Below, one piece after another: positions 31,337 to 32,445 of a stretch of 32,445 nucleotides of DNA. The notes beneath the pieces were generated by a model. That model was not told the DNA's origin and searched no databases. It was given only the letters and a program-made list of their open reading frames with translations. Position numbers and translations under genes: made by a program. How positions within the stretch are numbered: the first letter of the stretch is position 1; each line of letters starts with the position of its first letter. This stretch comes from Cudoniella acicularis (lineage: Eukaryota > Ascomycota > Leotiomycetes > Helotiales > Helotiaceae): the NCBI GenBank assembly GCA_013054445.1, contig JAAMPI010000555.1:1-32445 (forward strand), given 5' to 3'.

Positions 31337-32445
31337 GATGTTAGGATGATCGAGGGAGCGGTCGGAGCTTATAATTTTTATGCTTTTTTTGTTTAGGCAC
31401 CAGTGAGATATCTGGAACTCTGTTAGTAAGTGGTTTCTCATCCTCCATACAATTTTAATACTTGCGTGAGGGTTTTCAATCAATCGAGTCGTTTGAGATA
31501 CAATTTGACGAAAGAAAGCATGCAATCAGGCAAGGCTACGGGTGGACACTGGAGAATACTTATCGCAAAATTGAGACGATCAAAAAGACTCACCGAACCA
31601 ACTGCATATGTCGGTCGATACGTGAGGGTGGGTGTGATAAGCTATGGAGGGCCACCCACTTCTAAGCAGCCTCCCTGTTGCAGTAAGCAGCTCAAGCGAT
31701 TGGTGTTGGCGCATTTGAAATGCGAACAGTGCAGGAGCCCCAAGGCAGCAAGAGGCACAGAAGTGTATTATTACATGTGAGACTGAGCACGGAGATTTCA
31801 AAGTTGTGCCCTTGGGTTTCTTATCTTTAATTTCGAGAGTCAGTTGACTGGAAATAGGGAGCCAATTGAAATTCATATCTTCCTCTCCATGCAAGCGTAG
31901 GCATCTAAGCCTTTAATTTATATCTAGTCCTTGACGCTGAAATATCGAGATTAAAGACCCTTGCAACACTTCAAAAGTACAGTACATTAAGTTATATAGA
32001 TGAGGCTGAAACAAAGTGAAACCGATTAAAATTACAAACTCTAATTGTAGGACTATTATTTCATTACCTTTTACTTGATTTTATTTTCGTAGTTGAAAAT
32101 TAGGTGAAATTCATCAAATTAAACAGGTTAAAAGCCAGACTACTCCCACGAGTAATGTATCTTCCATTCAGACATGTGAATGGGTACTCAAGTGTGTTTT
32201 TACTAAATGAAAGCCTGTTTCCCGAAAAATAAATAAAGATTACAAGTGCTGGACTGAGTATGAGAATTCCCACCGCTCGTTACCCTGCACCACCTTTAAC
32301 AGAACTTCTAGGCAGCACTGCGGGGTAAAGGGACATCCGTTTTCGTGCCTTTTTACATACGTTACTAATGCGTGGCTGTAGGTGTGGCGAAATGATTAAT
32401 TGACCAAAAATGAAGAAAGTAAAATAATAATTGTTTAAAGTGGTT
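31337..32445. other. AT-rich right end, no gene seen
   Basis: Upstream region of the 509-aa gene and beyond. After about 31900 the sequence is strongly AT-rich with no open frame of note on either strand and no recognised repeat. Confidence 0.6.

Overview
The window is nuclear DNA of a filamentous ascomycete. Leotiomycetes is my best guess, by inference only. Protein-coding genes carry short spliceosomal introns (mostly 47-65 nt) with GTRNGT donors, CTAAC/CTGAC-like branch sites and YAG acceptors. The families present (fungal TRP channel, Zn2Cys6 factor, patatin-NACHT-ankyrin NLR, SP-family sugar transporter) are typical of such fungi. Gene density is low: long stretches hold only simple repeats or eroded sequence.

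Layout. 1-1177 (-): PI31-like proteasome regulator, running off the left edge. 1914-4446 (+): ten-exon TRP/YVC1-like cation channel, divergent from PI31. 4447-6420: repeat-rich spacer between convergent genes. 6421-8547 (-): MFS sugar transporter with one homopolymer frameshift. 8548-13462: about 4.9 kb without a convincing gene. 13463-14330 (+): small Zn2Cys6 protein. 15799-16025 (+): tRNA-like Pol III unit split by a structured insert of about 130 nt. 17561-19287 (+): RING protein of 497 aa. 20333-20815 (+): DUF1330 protein. 21151-22016 (-): kappa-class GST lacking its first exon. 22856-24076 (+): HSDL2-like short-chain dehydrogenase. 25238-29175 (+): decayed patatin-NACHT-ankyrin NLR. 29699-31336 (-): unrecognised 509-aa protein with a helical N-terminus. 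31337-32445: no gene seen.

The genes do not form a pathway or biosynthetic cluster; the left half is housekeeping and transport. The right half looks like an accessory, rearranged region: a truncated GST, a broken NLR, low-complexity spacers and hairpin motifs. The GST/SDR pair is divergent and the NLR/509-aa pair is convergent, so shared regulation is not implied.

The most unusual object is the split tRNA-like unit. It has good A and B boxes and a T8 terminator, but the boxes are about 170 nt apart and the insert folds into hairpins. The second theme is reading-frame breaks at homopolymers in several otherwise well-conserved genes, which could be real decay or assembly error and should be resolved before any of these genes is called dead.
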